Shown: positions 1 through 9,517 of the stretch, one piece after another
Position numbering within the stretch: the stretch's first letter is position 1
Layout: the number at the start of each line of letters is the position of its first letter
Assembly (NCBI RefSeq): GCF_002272865.1
Contig: NZ_MLAP01000005.1
Span: forward strand, 62,001-126,000
From: Helicobacter sp. 12S02634-8
Lineage (GTDB): Bacteria > Campylobacterota > Campylobacteria > Campylobacterales > Helicobacteraceae
DNA: 64,000 nt
Reading direction: 5' to 3'
Notes under the pieces: generated by a model
Told to the model about the DNA's origin: nothing
Database searches by the model: none
The model's input: only the letters and a program-made list of their open reading frames with translations
Program-made: the position numbers and the translations under genes

Positions 1-678
1 TTTTTTAGAGGTGAAAGCTATTATGATAAAGTCGTGCTCAAGCCGATTGCAATCAAGCCACTTGTAGAGCTCATCATCGGTGTCAATGGAGCGGGCAAAA
101 CTACCACAATTGCCAAACTTGCCAAAAGATATATCACACAAGGCAAAAAAGTCCTTTTAGGGGCTGGGGATACATTTAGGGCTGCAGCTACTGAGCAACT
201 CAAGCTCTGGAGTGCCAAGCTAGGCACAGATATTATCACCACACAGCACGGAGGCGATCCTAGTGCCCTTGCATTTGACACAATCCAAGCAGGTATCGCC
301 CGAGGGGTCGATCACATCATCATCGACACTGCTGGCAGACTCCATAACCAGACCAATCTCAAAAATGAACTAGTAAAAATCTCACAAGTATGCTCCAAAG
401 CGCTCAACCACCAAGAATTCCGAAAAATCCTAATTCTCGATGGCACGCAAGGAAGCTCTGCAATCACGCAAGCAAAGGTATTCCACGAAAATATCCATAT
501 TGATGGCATCATCATCACCAAATTAGATGGCACAAGCAAAGGTGGGGCGATTTTGAGTATTATTCATGAGCTCAAACTCCCTATTTTGTTTCTTGGTATC
601 GGAGAAAAGGCCGATGATTTGGTGCCTTTTGATGAAAATTCCTTTATCCAAAGTCTTTTAGATTCGATTTTTGAGTGA
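1..678 (+). CDS. ftsY: FtsY, signal recognition particle receptor GTPase (5' end outside window)
   Basis: The frame is open from base 1, so the N-terminal part lies upstream of the window. The visible 225 codons are the NG domain of FtsY, the membrane-associated SRP receptor that docks ribosome-nascent chain complexes at the translocon. Motifs seen in order: P-loop GVNGAGKT, the GDTFRAAA motif typical of SRP GTPases, the DTAGR G3 motif, [10 protein letters not shown] (G4), and the closing [12 protein letters not shown]. FtsY and Ffh share these motifs, but the C-terminus stops right after the G domain with no methionine-rich M domain, which fits FtsY. radA follows three bases after the stop, suggesting co-transcription. 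Confidence 0.95.
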   Translation, partial: FFRGESYYDKVVLKPIAIKPLVELIIGVNGAGKTTTIAKLAKRYITQGKKVLLGAGDTFRAAATEQLKLWSAKLGTDIITTQHGGDPSALAFDTIQAGIARGVDHIIIDTAGRLHNQTNLKNELVKISQVCSKALNHQEFRKILILDGTQGSSAITQAKVFHENIHIDGIIITKLDGTSKGGAILSIIHELKLPILFLGIGEKADDLVPFDENSFIQSLLDSIFE

Positions 679-681
679 TTG

Positions 682-2028
682 ATGGCAAAAAAACCGATAA
701 CACTTTTTGAGTGCCAACATTGTGGATTCCAAAGCTCTAAATGGCTAGGTAAATGCAGTAGTTGTGGGGCGTGGGAGAGTTTAGTAGAGCTCAATGGCCA
801 TCAAATCCAATCCCTCAAAGATACCAAAACCCTGCATACAAGCACTCTAGCAACCCCTATCACAGCCATCAAGCACGAAAGTATCATCAAATTCTCCTCC
901 ACGCAAGAAGAGTTTGACATTGTCCTTGGTGGGGGGATTGCAGCTGGGGGGCTCTATCTGATTGGAGGGAGTCCGGGTGTAGGGAAATCTACATTATTAC
1001 TCAAAGTCGCTGGAGGGCTTGCTAAAGAGGGCAAAAAGGTGCTTTATGTCAGTGGTGAGGAGAGCGCTGGACAGATCAAGCTCAGAGCCCAAAGGCTTGA
1101 TTGCGTAGAAGACAATCTCTTTTTACTCAATGAAATCGACCTCAACTCCATCAAAGCCAACCTCACCACAAAAGCCTATGCTGTGTGTATCATCGATTCT
1201 ATCCAAACAATCTACTCCCCTCAAATCACCTCAGCCCCTGGCTCAATCTCGCAAGTGCGTGAAATCACATTTGAACTGATGCGTTTAGCCAAAGAATACA
1301 ATATCGCTATATTTATCATCGGCCATATCACCAAAGAAGGGTCGATTGCAGGCCCTAGAGTGCTTGAACATATGGTCGATACGGTATTGTATTTTGAGGG
1401 CGATCCGAGTCGAGAGCTCCGAATGCTCAGAGGCTTTAAAAATCGCTTTGGCACGACAAGTGAAGTAGGGATATTTGAAATGCAAGATACGGGGCTTATC
1501 AGCGCTAAAAATGCCTCTAAAATGTTTTTTTCACACAAGCAAGCTATGGCCGGAAGTGCTATCACTGTGGTCTTAGAGGGCTCTAGGGCTTTGGTGCTTG
1601 AAATACAGGCTTTAGTGAGTGAAATCAGCTTTGGCACGCCCAAGCGATCGGCCACAGGCTTTGATACCAATCGCTTGAGTATGCTCCTAGCCCTCTTAGA
1701 AAAAAAGATCGAAATCCCACTCAAAGGCTATGATGTTTTTGTCAATGTGACAGGAGGTATCAAAATCACAGAAACAAGCGCAGACCTCGCAGTGATTGCT
1801 AGTATCCTCTCTAGCTTCAAAAATCGCCCCTTATCCAACAAAACTGCTTTTATCGGAGAAGTGAGCCTTACAGGAGATATCAGAGAAGTGAGTAATATCG
1901 ATCTCAGACTCAAAGAAATGGAAAGCTATGGATTTGAAAAAGCAATCCTCCCCAAAAAACCCAACACAAAAAGCCCCATCAAATGCTTTGAAGCCACAGA
2001 AGTAACAAAAATCCTAGATTGGATGTGA
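682..2028 (+). CDS. radA: DNA repair protein RadA (Sms)
   Basis: RadA is a RecA-like, DnaB-type branch-migration ATPase that processes recombination intermediates. The 448-residue protein starts with a four-cysteine zinc finger (C11, C14, C25, C28), followed by a Walker A motif at residues 95-104 and the RadA-specific KNRFG motif near residue 253. The C-terminal third is the Lon-protease-like domain, ending in the motif around GDIREVSNIDLRLKE. An upstream in-frame TTG at 679 is possible, but the ATG at 682 gives the usual MAKK start. The gene sits directly behind ftsY and converges with dxs across 77 bases in which I see no convincing terminator. Confidence 0.95.
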   Translation: MAKKPITLFECQHCGFQSSKWLGKCSSCGAWESLVELNGHQIQSLKDTKTLHTSTLATPITAIKHESIIKFSSTQEEFDIVLGGGIAAGGLYLIGGSPGVGKSTLLLKVAGGLAKEGKKVLYVSGEESAGQIKLRAQRLDCVEDNLFLLNEIDLNSIKANLTTKAYAVCIIDSIQTIYSPQITSAPGSISQVREITFELMRLAKEYNIAIFIIGHITKEGSIAGPRVLEHMVDTVLYFEGDPSRELRMLRGFKNRFGTTSEVGIFEMQDTGLISAKNASKMFFSHKQAMAGSAITVVLEGSRALVLEIQALVSEISFGTPKRSATGFDTNRLSMLLALLEKKIEIPLKGYDVFVNVTGGIKITETSADLAVIASILSSFKNRPLSNKTAFIGEVSLTGDIREVSNIDLRLKEMESYGFEKAILPKKPNTKSPIKCFEATEVTKILDWM

Positions 2029-2105
2029 GCCTTTTAAATTCTATCCCATATCCCCACACAAGGCAAACAAAAGAATCCAACAAGCACATAACCCAATAAC
2101 TTCAG

Positions 2106-3968
2106 TCACAATCGCTTGTGTTTTATCTTTTGTAAAATCCTCTCACTCAAAGCTTGCGGAGTCAGCCCCAAATGCTCTTCTACCATCGCAGTATTGCCGT
2201 GCAAAATATAGCTATCAGGGATTTCAAAGCTCTCCATATCAAGCCTTAGTCCCATCTCCATTGCGTATTCAAGCAGCGCTGATGTGACACCATTGATTTT
2301 ATAGCTATCACTAAAGACAAAAATAAACCGATACGCAGCAAGAATTTCACTCAAATCTTTATCCAAAGGCTTGAGAAAGCGCAAATCAAGCAACCCACAA
2401 GACAAGCCCTCTGCTGCAAGCAACTCCTGCACACCATGAGCCCGACCCACGCCATTACCATAGCCCACTAAAAGAATCTCTTCCCCCTCTTTTAATAGCT
2501 CAGACTTACCGATAACAAACCCTCCATCAGCAAAGACCCCCTCTTTGAGCGCAAACTTCCCTCTAGGGTATCGAAAAGCACAAGGGGACTGATCCCAGCT
2601 AATAGCAAAATCAATCGCGCTTTTTAAAGAAGCATTATCCCTAGGGGCAAAAAGAACCATATGCGGGACAGAGCGCAGATAAGACAAATCTAGCAAGCCC
2701 TGATGGGTTTCCCCATCTTCCCCTACAATCCCAGCCCTATCGATAGCAAATCGCACAGGCAAGGACATAATCCCCACATCATGGACTATCTGATCATAGG
2801 CGCGTTGCAAAAAAGTCGAATAAATACTCACAAAAGGCTTAAAACCCTCCTTTGCCATCGCTGCCATCGAAGTCACAGCATGCTGTTCAGCGATAGCCAC
2901 ATCCCAAAAACGTTCCGGATACTCATCGATCAAAGCCCCCAAGCCCGTACCACCTGGCATTGCTGCTGTCACACCGACAATTTTTTTGTCTTGACTTGCG
3001 CGCTCTAAAAGCACTTGAGAATACACATCAGTGGGGCTCTGGATACTGCTTGTCTTTTTGGACTGCCCTGTATGGATATCAAAAGGTCCGACCCCGTGCC
3101 ATTTTTCATATTTGCCCTCAGCAATCTCATAGCCCTTGCCCTTGGTGGTTTGCGCGTGGATAATGACTGGCTCTCTCATATCTCTAGCTAGCTTGAGTGA
3201 ATGCATGATTCCCTCAAGATCGTGCCCATCAATCGGGCCTATATAATTGATCCCCATTTCTTCAAACAAAATCCCTGGTGTGATGAGCTTGAAAGATTCT
3301 TCAAAACGTTTGGCGATATAAGAAGCACTATCGGGCATTTTGCCTAAGATTTTTTTGATTCTGTCTTTGAGAGATTGATACAAAGGCCCTGCAATCAGAT
3401 GAGAAAGGTATTTACTGATAGCACCAATGGGTTTAGCGATACTCATTTCATTGTCATTGAGGAGAATAATCATCGGATATTTTCTATCGCCTAGTTCATT
3501 GAGAGCTTCATAGACTAGCCCTGCGCTCATACTCCCATCACCGATCAATGCAATCGGTATGCCTGATTTCCCCTCCAAAGCAAAAGCTTTAGCAACCCCC
3601 ACGCCAATAGAAATAGAAGTGGAGCTATGCCCAGCGACAAAATAATCATAAGGGGATTCAGAGGGCTTGATAAACCCACTCAGCCCGCCAAACTGCCTGA
3701 GTGTATCAAAAGCCTCCCATCTGCCCGTAACTAGCTTATGCGCATAAGCTTGATGGCTCACATCATAGATAAAAGGATTTTCTCTGCAATCAAACACTGC
3801 ATGCATTGCTACAATCAGCTCCACAGCCCCCAAAGTAGAGCTCAAATGCCCCCCATTGACACTCACGACCTCTAAAATCCTCTTGCGTATATCCTCGCAA
3901 ACTTGGCGTAAATCAGTAATATCTCGCCCCATAAGACTCTGATATTTTGGCGATACACAGAGTTCCAT
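2106..3968 (-). CDS. dxs: 1-deoxy-D-xylulose-5-phosphate synthase
   Basis: Dxs condenses pyruvate and glyceraldehyde 3-phosphate, using thiamine diphosphate, in the first step of the MEP isoprenoid pathway. The 620-residue length is normal. Visible family motifs include the substrate-side GGHLSSTLG, the ThDP/Mg motif GDGSMSAG with the downstream NDNEMSI, and DRAGIVGEDGETHQG in the transketolase pyrimidine-binding domain. It is the last gene of the hisC-fliFGH run, starting one base after the fliH stop, so translation is probably coupled. The fliH-dxs adjacency is also known from H. pylori. Another MEP-pathway gene, ispH, occurs at 51300 in this window. Confidence 0.96.
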   Translation of the reverse strand: MELCVSPKYQSLMGRDITDLRQVCEDIRKRILEVVSVNGGHLSSTLGAVELIVAMHAVFDCRENPFIYDVSHQAYAHKLVTGRWEAFDTLRQFGGLSGFIKPSESPYDYFVAGHSSTSISIGVGVAKAFALEGKSGIPIALIGDGSMSAGLVYEALNELGDRKYPMIILLNDNEMSIAKPIGAISKYLSHLIAGPLYQSLKDRIKKILGKMPDSASYIAKRFEESFKLITPGILFEEMGINYIGPIDGHDLEGIMHSLKLARDMREPVIIHAQTTKGKGYEIAEGKYEKWHGVGPFDIHTGQSKKTSSIQSPTDVYSQVLLERASQDKKIVGVTAAMPGGTGLGALIDEYPERFWDVAIAEQHAVTSMAAMAKEGFKPFVSIYSTFLQRAYDQIVHDVGIMSLPVRFAIDRAGIVGEDGETHQGLLDLSYLRSVPHMVLFAPRDNASLKSAIDFAISWDQSPCAFRYPRGKFALKEGVFADGGFVIGKSELLKEGEEILLVGYGNGVGRAHGVQELLAAEGLSCGLLDLRFLKPLDKDLSEILAAYRFIFVFSDSYKINGVTSALLEYAMEMGLRLDMESFEIPDSYILHGNTAMVEEHLGLTPQALSERILQKIKHKRL

Positions 3969-3969
3969 T

Positions 3970-4785
3970 TCAGGCCTTTAGATTGTCTAAAACACTTTGT
4001 TTGAGGGTCTTGTATCGTGCCATCAGACTCCCATCTATCGTGCCATTATCACACACCACAACCACACCTCCTTTAGTGATGGCCCCATCAGCTTCAATCT
4101 TGATTTTAGGGGTGTCTTTGAGATTTTCGACCAGATAGGGATAGTCCATTGTATTGACCTTGATATGGATATCTGTCGCTTCCATCACTTGGGATAAAAG
4201 CTCCTTAGAGAGAGCAAAAGCAATCTTTTGGCTATCAGCTTCTACTTCTTTGATGATGACTTCTTTGGCAATATCAAGCGCGATCGCACTCAGCTCCTTT
4301 TCAAGCTTTTCAAAGTTTTTTTGAGATTTTTGCATTTCTTTATCAAATGTAACCATCGAGTGCACAAGGTTTGTCTTTTCTTTTTCCACACTAGCAAGTA
4401 ACTCTTTTTTTGTCTTTTCCTCGCCCTCCTTAAGGCCATCTTTATAAGCCTCATTGCGTGCAGTATTGACCCGCTCTTCCATTTCGATTTGTTGCTTTTC
4501 AAATTGTATCTGGAGCTTGGCTAGATTGCTAGAGAGTTCATCAGTCTTTTGGAGCAGCCGTTCGATAAGGTCTTTTTCAAGCGAGGGGGCAATGGCTGCA
4601 GAAGTGGGTTTATTTTCTGTAAAATCTTGCACAGGCAGGGGCATATCTTTTGGTGCATAGACCTCTTCTTTGAAATCCCCATCAAGGTTTTTAGCGATGG
4701 ATTTGAATTCATATTTTTGCACATTATGCTTGGGTAATTCAGATTTTACAATCAGATTTTCTTCTTCAAAATTACTCAACGACAT
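3970..4785 (-). CDS. fliH: FliH, flagellar export ATPase regulator
   Basis: FliH binds the FliI ATPase and tethers it to the C-ring and the flagellar type III export gate. The 271-residue protein has a disordered N-terminus, a long charged Lys/Glu-rich coiled coil (about residues 70-165) and a C-terminal globular region ending in KTLKQSVLDNLKA. I recognise it from position between fliG and dxs plus this layout, since the sequence itself is weakly conserved in the family. The start overlaps the 3' end of fliG by 14 bases, and a GAGGAGG stretch precedes the ATG. Confidence 0.88.
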   Translation of the reverse strand: MSLSNFEEENLIVKSELPKHNVQKYEFKSIAKNLDGDFKEEVYAPKDMPLPVQDFTENKPTSAAIAPSLEKDLIERLLQKTDELSSNLAKLQIQFEKQQIEMEERVNTARNEAYKDGLKEGEEKTKKELLASVEKEKTNLVHSMVTFDKEMQKSQKNFEKLEKELSAIALDIAKEVIIKEVEADSQKIAFALSKELLSQVMEATDIHIKVNTMDYPYLVENLKDTPKIKIEADGAITKGGVVVVCDNGTIDGSLMARYKTLKQSVLDNLKA

Positions 4786-5803
4786 CCTCCTCCTCGCCGA
4801 TTTGTATCAAGCCCCTATCAGAAAGGGATTGCACAACTTCAACAATTTTTCTCTGAGCACCCTCAACATCTTTGACTTTCACAGCACCCAAAAACTGCAT
4901 TTCTTCGACAAACTGCTCACTCGCACGCGTAGACATATTATCCAAAAATTTCTGTTTCAAGTCATCAGGAGAAGATTTGAGCGCTAAAATCAAGTCTTTT
5001 TTGTCTGCGATTTTTAAGATTTCACGGATAGCATTTTTATCAAGCTTAGAAATATCTTCAAAAGTAAACATCATCTCTTTGATTTCATTGGCCAGCTGCT
5101 CATCGATTTGTTCGATATAAGTGATAGTAGCTCGCGCAGCCTTTTGTCCCAATCGATTAAACATTTCAGCAACTGCCCTAGGGCCACCGACTTCGACTTT
5201 ATAGCTTGTGAGGGATTCTAGTTTGTTTTCTAAGACCGTAGAAACTCGCTTGACAACATTGGGTGAAATATCTCCAAGATTTGCCATTCTGATAGAAATC
5301 TCAGCACGCATATCATCTTGAAAATATCCCAAAGTTTCTGCTGCGCTTGAAGAATCCATATGTGCTAGAATCAATGCGATGGTCTGGGGGTGTTCATTGA
5401 CGATAAAATCTGCAAGCTGCTGGGGTCTGACTTTCATCAAATACGAGAAATTTTTAGTCGATTGCACGCTTTTGCCCAGCTTGTCTAGCACCTTTTTAGC
5501 CTCTTCAGGCCCTAAAGTCTTATTCAATAGCTCCCGTGCATAGTCCAAGCCCCCGCTATTGATGTATTGGTTGGATTGAAAGATCGCATAAAATTCCTCC
5601 AAAACAGCCCCGCCAATCGCTTTATCCGTGCCATTGAGCTGCATGATTTGCTTGCTGATTTCTGTAATGCTCTCAATATCTAGATGTCTGAAAACCTCGC
5701 TTGTCCCCTCCTCGCCGACTTGTATCAGCAAAATTGCGATTTTTTCTGCCATCGATAGCTCATCATATTGAGCCCTTTGCTTTGCAGTAAGTTTTGTAGC
5801 CAT
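4772..5803 (-). CDS. fliG: Flagellar motor switch protein FliG
   Basis: FliG forms the upper C-ring, binding FliF through its N-terminus and transmitting torque from the stator through its C-terminus. The 343-residue length is standard. The middle domain is recognisable around NEHPQTIALILAHM. The C-terminal domain includes MFTFEDISKLDKNAIREILK, with the charged residues that face the stator. It lies between fliF (9 bases upstream) and fliH, with which it overlaps, and is expressed as part of the hisC-fliFGH-dxs cluster. Confidence 0.96.
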   Translation of the reverse strand: MATKLTAKQRAQYDELSMAEKIAILLIQVGEEGTSEVFRHLDIESITEISKQIMQLNGTDKAIGGAVLEEFYAIFQSNQYINSGGLDYARELLNKTLGPEEAKKVLDKLGKSVQSTKNFSYLMKVRPQQLADFIVNEHPQTIALILAHMDSSSAAETLGYFQDDMRAEISIRMANLGDISPNVVKRVSTVLENKLESLTSYKVEVGGPRAVAEMFNRLGQKAARATITYIEQIDEQLANEIKEMMFTFEDISKLDKNAIREILKIADKKDLILALKSSPDDLKQKFLDNMSTRASEQFVEEMQFLGAVKVKDVEGAQRKIVEVVQSLSDRGLIQIGEEEDVVE

Positions 5804-5812
5804 CGCTCGCTC

Positions 5813-7516
5813 CTATGTCCTGCCCTCAGGCAGTATCTCATCTTTGACTAAAGTTTTAAACAAAGCAGCTATCTCTTCAGGCTTTTCTTCAATATTTGCT
5901 TTGATTTTTTCTAGCAACACATCATATTTTACTTCATCTTCGTTGAAATTACTCCCAATCCCTAGCTGGTCTTCGACTCGCTTACGCATTTCACTGAATT
6001 TATTGAGATCTGTGTCATCTTCATCATTGATTTCAAACAAAGATTCCACCTTGTCTTCTTGCACCTCCTGCACCTCAAGCATACGCTCAGCAAAAGGCGA
6101 GATAACCTTTTTGTAAAAAATAAATATCACCACAACCACAAGCAAATATTTCAAAAGCGGCATGAAAGGGCCTAAATATTTTTCCACACTCAAAGAAAAC
6201 TTATCAAAAGCACTCATTGGGGCATAACTCTGAGCTTTTGCATCAAACTCAAAATTACTCACCGTTACATTATCCCCGCGACTTTGATTATAACCAATAG
6301 CTTGTTTGACTAAGGCATCGATTTTTTGCATTTCATCTTCGCTCAAAGGAACATATTGGATCGTTTCTCCATCGCCTTGTGTGTCCTTTTTGTATCGCCC
6401 ATCGACCACAACAGCTGCACTCAAGCGAGAGAGCACGCCAAATTCCCCTTTGATTTCACTGATAGTCTTGCCGACTTCATAATTGGTGGTATTTTGTGAT
6501 TTTTCATATTTTTCTTTGAGCTTATCATCATCAAGCCCTTGGACAGGCCCTATGTTACTCACAGCCCCAGGAACACCACCTATTTGCTTGGGCTGGGCTC
6601 CCTCGCGCTTTTCCTCAAGATTTTGCTCACTGCGGACAACATTATTGGGGTCATAGGTTTCTTGGGTGCTTTTTTTCTGACTGAAATCAAAATCAGCATT
6701 GATACGCGCAACCACCTTATCAGGGCCCCCGACAATGGGCGAGAGGATATTGACAATTTTATTTTCTAAGATATTTTCAAAGTTCTGCTTGTATTTGAGC
6801 TGTGTGGCCGCAATCTCTTTGGAAGTGCTGAAATCATCGCCCTCACCAAGTGGCTCACCATTTTCATTGACAAGCTTGACATTATCTGGCGTGAGCTTGC
6901 TGACAGAAGCAGCTACAAGGTTTTTGATTCCAACAATTTGGGCTGGCAATAGGCGTTTATCGGGTTTGATTTTTAGCATTACTGAAGCTGTGGGCGCTAC
7001 TTCTTTGCTCACAAAAACACTATCTTTGGGGATAGCAATATGCACATTGGCCTTGTCTATGGGATTAAGACTCTCAATCGTCCTAGAAAGCTCGCCCTCA
7101 GTCGCACGAATCAGTTTGATATTTTGGTCAAAATCAGTCGCCCCAAAGTCTTTCACATCAAAGATTTCAAAACCTACTTTGCTTGTCTTGGGGATACCTT
7201 GGGAAGCCAATGCAATGCGCTCTTCATAAACACGATCTTTAGGGATTAAAATCGTATCATCTTTGGGAACTTTATAAGGGATTTGATTTTGCTGGAGATA
7301 TTGCAAGACTAGGGCATTATCGCTAGGATTCATGCCCTCAAACAAAACCCCATAGCCACTGCTGTATTTATCGCCTTTGAGTGGGAAAATCAACAAAAAC
7401 ATAATAAAAGTTACAATCAAAATAACAGAGGCAATGATGACAATTTTTTGCTTTTTATTGAACCGAGCAAAAAGGGTGGCAACTTGCTGAAATAGGGCTT
7501 TGATATCCAAACTCAA
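5813..7516 (-). CDS. fliF: Flagellar MS-ring protein FliF
   Basis: FliF builds the membrane-supramembrane ring on which the flagellar basal body assembles. The 567-residue protein has an N-terminal transmembrane helix at about residues 25-47, a large periplasmic region with the YscJ/FliF ring-building motifs (for example ALASQGIPKTSKVGFEIFD), and a second transmembrane helix near residues 450-468. A short acidic cytoplasmic tail follows, which would contact FliG. The start lies 30 bases after the hisC stop. No separate flagellar promoter motif was seen in that gap, so it is probably read from a promoter upstream of hisC. Confidence 0.95.
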   Translation of the reverse strand: MSLDIKALFQQVATLFARFNKKQKIVIIASVILIVTFIMFLLIFPLKGDKYSSGYGVLFEGMNPSDNALVLQYLQQNQIPYKVPKDDTILIPKDRVYEERIALASQGIPKTSKVGFEIFDVKDFGATDFDQNIKLIRATEGELSRTIESLNPIDKANVHIAIPKDSVFVSKEVAPTASVMLKIKPDKRLLPAQIVGIKNLVAASVSKLTPDNVKLVNENGEPLGEGDDFSTSKEIAATQLKYKQNFENILENKIVNILSPIVGGPDKVVARINADFDFSQKKSTQETYDPNNVVRSEQNLEEKREGAQPKQIGGVPGAVSNIGPVQGLDDDKLKEKYEKSQNTTNYEVGKTISEIKGEFGVLSRLSAAVVVDGRYKKDTQGDGETIQYVPLSEDEMQKIDALVKQAIGYNQSRGDNVTVSNFEFDAKAQSYAPMSAFDKFSLSVEKYLGPFMPLLKYLLVVVVIFIFYKKVISPFAERMLEVQEVQEDKVESLFEINDEDDTDLNKFSEMRKRVEDQLGIGSNFNEDEVKYDVLLEKIKANIEEKPEEIAALFKTLVKDEILPEGRT

Positions 7517-7546
7517 TCCTCTGAAATTTTATTTTGACTTTTTATG

Positions 7547-8665
7547 TCAGAAAGTATTGCATTTTTGTTGCAAAAACTCTTCGAGTAATGCCAACACTCG
7601 TGTATTCTGCTCTTGTGTGCCGATAGTGATCCTAACAGCATTGATACCATAAGACCTAAGATCCCGCACGATCACGCCTCTTTGCAAGAGCCAATGGGAT
7701 ATCTGCGTGCTAGGATTTGTATCATTTAAGATATAAGTGATAAAGTTTGTCCAAGATGGGATAAAAGCAATATTATGCTTTTGGGCAAAGCCCTCATATC
7801 GGATCATTTCTTTGGCATTATTCTGGATACAAGCTTGCACAAAATCTTCATCTTTGAGTGCTTCAACAGCCCCAAGCAAGCTCAAAACCCCGATATTAAA
7901 AGGCGGGCGCACCTTATGCAAAGCCTTGATAATCCCCTCTGGGGCCACCCCATAGCCCACGCGCATTCCACCTAATCCATAGGCTTTAGAAAAAGTTCCC
8001 AAATAAATCACATTTTCAAAACGTTCTAAAAGCTCTTTTGGGGCTATGGCCTTGCTTTTGTCTTTGAAGCAAGCAAATTCTTGATACGCCCCATCAATAA
8101 TGACCAATGTATCAGGGTGGGTTTGGGAGATAAATTCAAACACATCACTTTTATCCAAACACTCACCCAAGGGGTTATTAGGCAGACACAAAAATACTAT
8201 ATCAGGCTGGTATTGGGCATAGAGCTGCTTGAATTCTAAAATTTCATGGCTATGGCTGGGAGTCTTGATAATCTCTGCTCCAACTTGTTTGGCATAGATT
8301 TCATACATCGCAAAAGTCGTTTTTGCCATCAAGACCCTGCTATTGCCCTTAGCGCATTTAGCGTGGATACAAAACTCGATCACCTGATCGCTCCCTGAAC
8401 CAATAATAATATTGCTTGGAGCAAGATGATATTTTTGTGCTAACCCCTCTTTGAGCTCAAACATCGAATCATCTGGATAATAGCTCGCCATTTTGGCGTT
8501 TTGAGCGATAGCTGCACTGACCTTTGGTGAGCAGCCATAGGGATTTTCATTGCTCCCTAGTTTGATGATCTCACTAGGAGAAATCCCAAATTCCCTAACC
8601 ACAAGCTCAATAGGCTTCCCTGCCTCATACACAACTAGTTCGTCCAACTCTGGATTAAAATTCAT
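7547..8665 (-). CDS. hisC: Histidinol-phosphate aminotransferase
   Basis: HisC is a PLP-dependent class I/II aminotransferase that converts imidazole acetol phosphate to histidinol phosphate. The 372-residue protein shows the GSGSDQVIE motif, the cofactor aspartate region VIIDGAYQEF and the Schiff-base lysine in GTFSKAYGLGGMRVGYG. It is not in a his operon but heads a flagellar cluster, 30 bases ahead of fliF. A PHP-type histidinol phosphatase is encoded separately at 12803, so histidine genes are scattered. HisC-like enzymes can also act on aromatic amino acids, so the exact substrate is inferred. Confidence 0.9.
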   Translation of the reverse strand: MNFNPELDELVVYEAGKPIELVVREFGISPSEIIKLGSNENPYGCSPKVSAAIAQNAKMASYYPDDSMFELKEGLAQKYHLAPSNIIIGSGSDQVIEFCIHAKCAKGNSRVLMAKTTFAMYEIYAKQVGAEIIKTPSHSHEILEFKQLYAQYQPDIVFLCLPNNPLGECLDKSDVFEFISQTHPDTLVIIDGAYQEFACFKDKSKAIAPKELLERFENVIYLGTFSKAYGLGGMRVGYGVAPEGIIKALHKVRPPFNIGVLSLLGAVEALKDEDFVQACIQNNAKEMIRYEGFAQKHNIAFIPSWTNFITYILNDTNPSTQISHWLLQRGVIVRDLRSYGINAVRITIGTQEQNTRVLALLEEFLQQKCNTF

Positions 8666-8841
8666 TCAAGCCTTCTTCATAAATCTATTTTGCATAAATT
8701 GTATCTAAATTCACATAAAAATTAAAATTTTTCAAGCAAGATAAAAAGATCCCCCTAAAACCTATATAACCCAAACACCCCACTGCCATCGCGCCTAAGC
8801 CCTCCCAAGCCTTATAGAGGGCTTAATAGCAGCTTTGAGAG
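8666..8841 (-). promoter_or_regulatory. Spacer upstream of hisC with probable promoter and a hairpin
   Basis: This 176-base gap separates the PAP2 gene from hisC. The half next to hisC is AT-rich and is the likely site of the promoter for hisC-fliFGH-dxs. I could not fix a confident -10 element and saw no sigma-54 motif. Near the PAP2 end a 9-base perfect inverted repeat (TAAGCCCTC at 8796, GAGGGCTTA at 8817, 12-base loop) follows the PAP2 stop. It has no T-run, so it is at most a weak terminator. Confidence 0.35.
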
Positions 8842-9480
8842 TCAAGAGGTCTTAAAAAACAATCCATACAGCCCAAGAGATAAAAAGCACAAAAATCCTC
8901 CGAGCAAAAATCCTCCCAAAACATCAGTAGGGAAATGCACACCCAAATAAACACGAGCATACATCATCAGCAAAATAAACAACAAACACAAAAGCCCCAC
9001 AAGCACCTTCAGCCATATTTTTTGCGAACCCATCACAACAAAAAGCAAGCCAATCAATCCATAAAAAAGAGCTGAGCCCAATGAGTGCCCAGAGGGATAG
9101 CTATAGCCAGAAGCTTCAATGAGCCACTCATACGCAGGCGGGCGCGGGCGATGGATTATTTCTTTTAAGGCCTTAAGCAGCACCCCTCCAATCACCATAC
9201 TCCCGCCAAACCACGCACCCAAAAGAAATCTACGTCGATAAAACAATCCCCCCACTACCAAAAGAGTCATCACCAATATCAGCTTTGTTGAGCCAAGATG
9301 TGTGAGTAGCTTTAAAATCGATGTCTTTAATGGGTCCATACCCCCTCGGACAGAGGCTATCACAGAAGTATCTAGCAGCCCCACCCAAGTAGCCCCACCA
9401 AAAACTGCAGCCATCTCCCATAAAAATAACACCAACAGCACGCCACTAATCCCTAGCAATACATAAGATTTTTTAGCCAT
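8842..9480 (-). CDS. PAP2-family phosphatase, membrane-bound
   Basis: This is a 212-residue integral membrane protein with six predicted hydrophobic segments and the three-part acid phosphatase signature: KEIIHRPRPP, PSGHSLGSA and YLGVHFPTDVLGG. Such enzymes dephosphorylate lipid substrates such as undecaprenyl pyrophosphate, phosphatidylglycerophosphate or lipid A, and the substrate here cannot be read from sequence. H. pylori LpxE and LpxF belong to the same superfamily. The start is placed at the ATG at 9480, which has GGAGG seven bases upstream, rather than at the in-frame TTG just before it. The gene appears to stand alone. Confidence 0.85.
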   Translation of the reverse strand: MAKKSYVLLGISGVLLVLFLWEMAAVFGGATWVGLLDTSVIASVRGGMDPLKTSILKLLTHLGSTKLILVMTLLVVGGLFYRRRFLLGAWFGGSMVIGGVLLKALKEIIHRPRPPAYEWLIEASGYSYPSGHSLGSALFYGLIGLLFVVMGSQKIWLKVLVGLLCLLFILLMMYARVYLGVHFPTDVLGGFLLGGFLCFLSLGLYGLFFKTS

Positions 9481-9517
9481 CAAAACCCTCCTTATCGAGC
9501 AAATTTACAGACACAAA

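Noticed and set aside
8796-8825. Hairpin after the PAP2 gene as a strong terminator
   Set aside because: The stem is perfect over nine bases but the 12-base loop and lack of T-run make it weak; it is only mentioned in the spacer entry.
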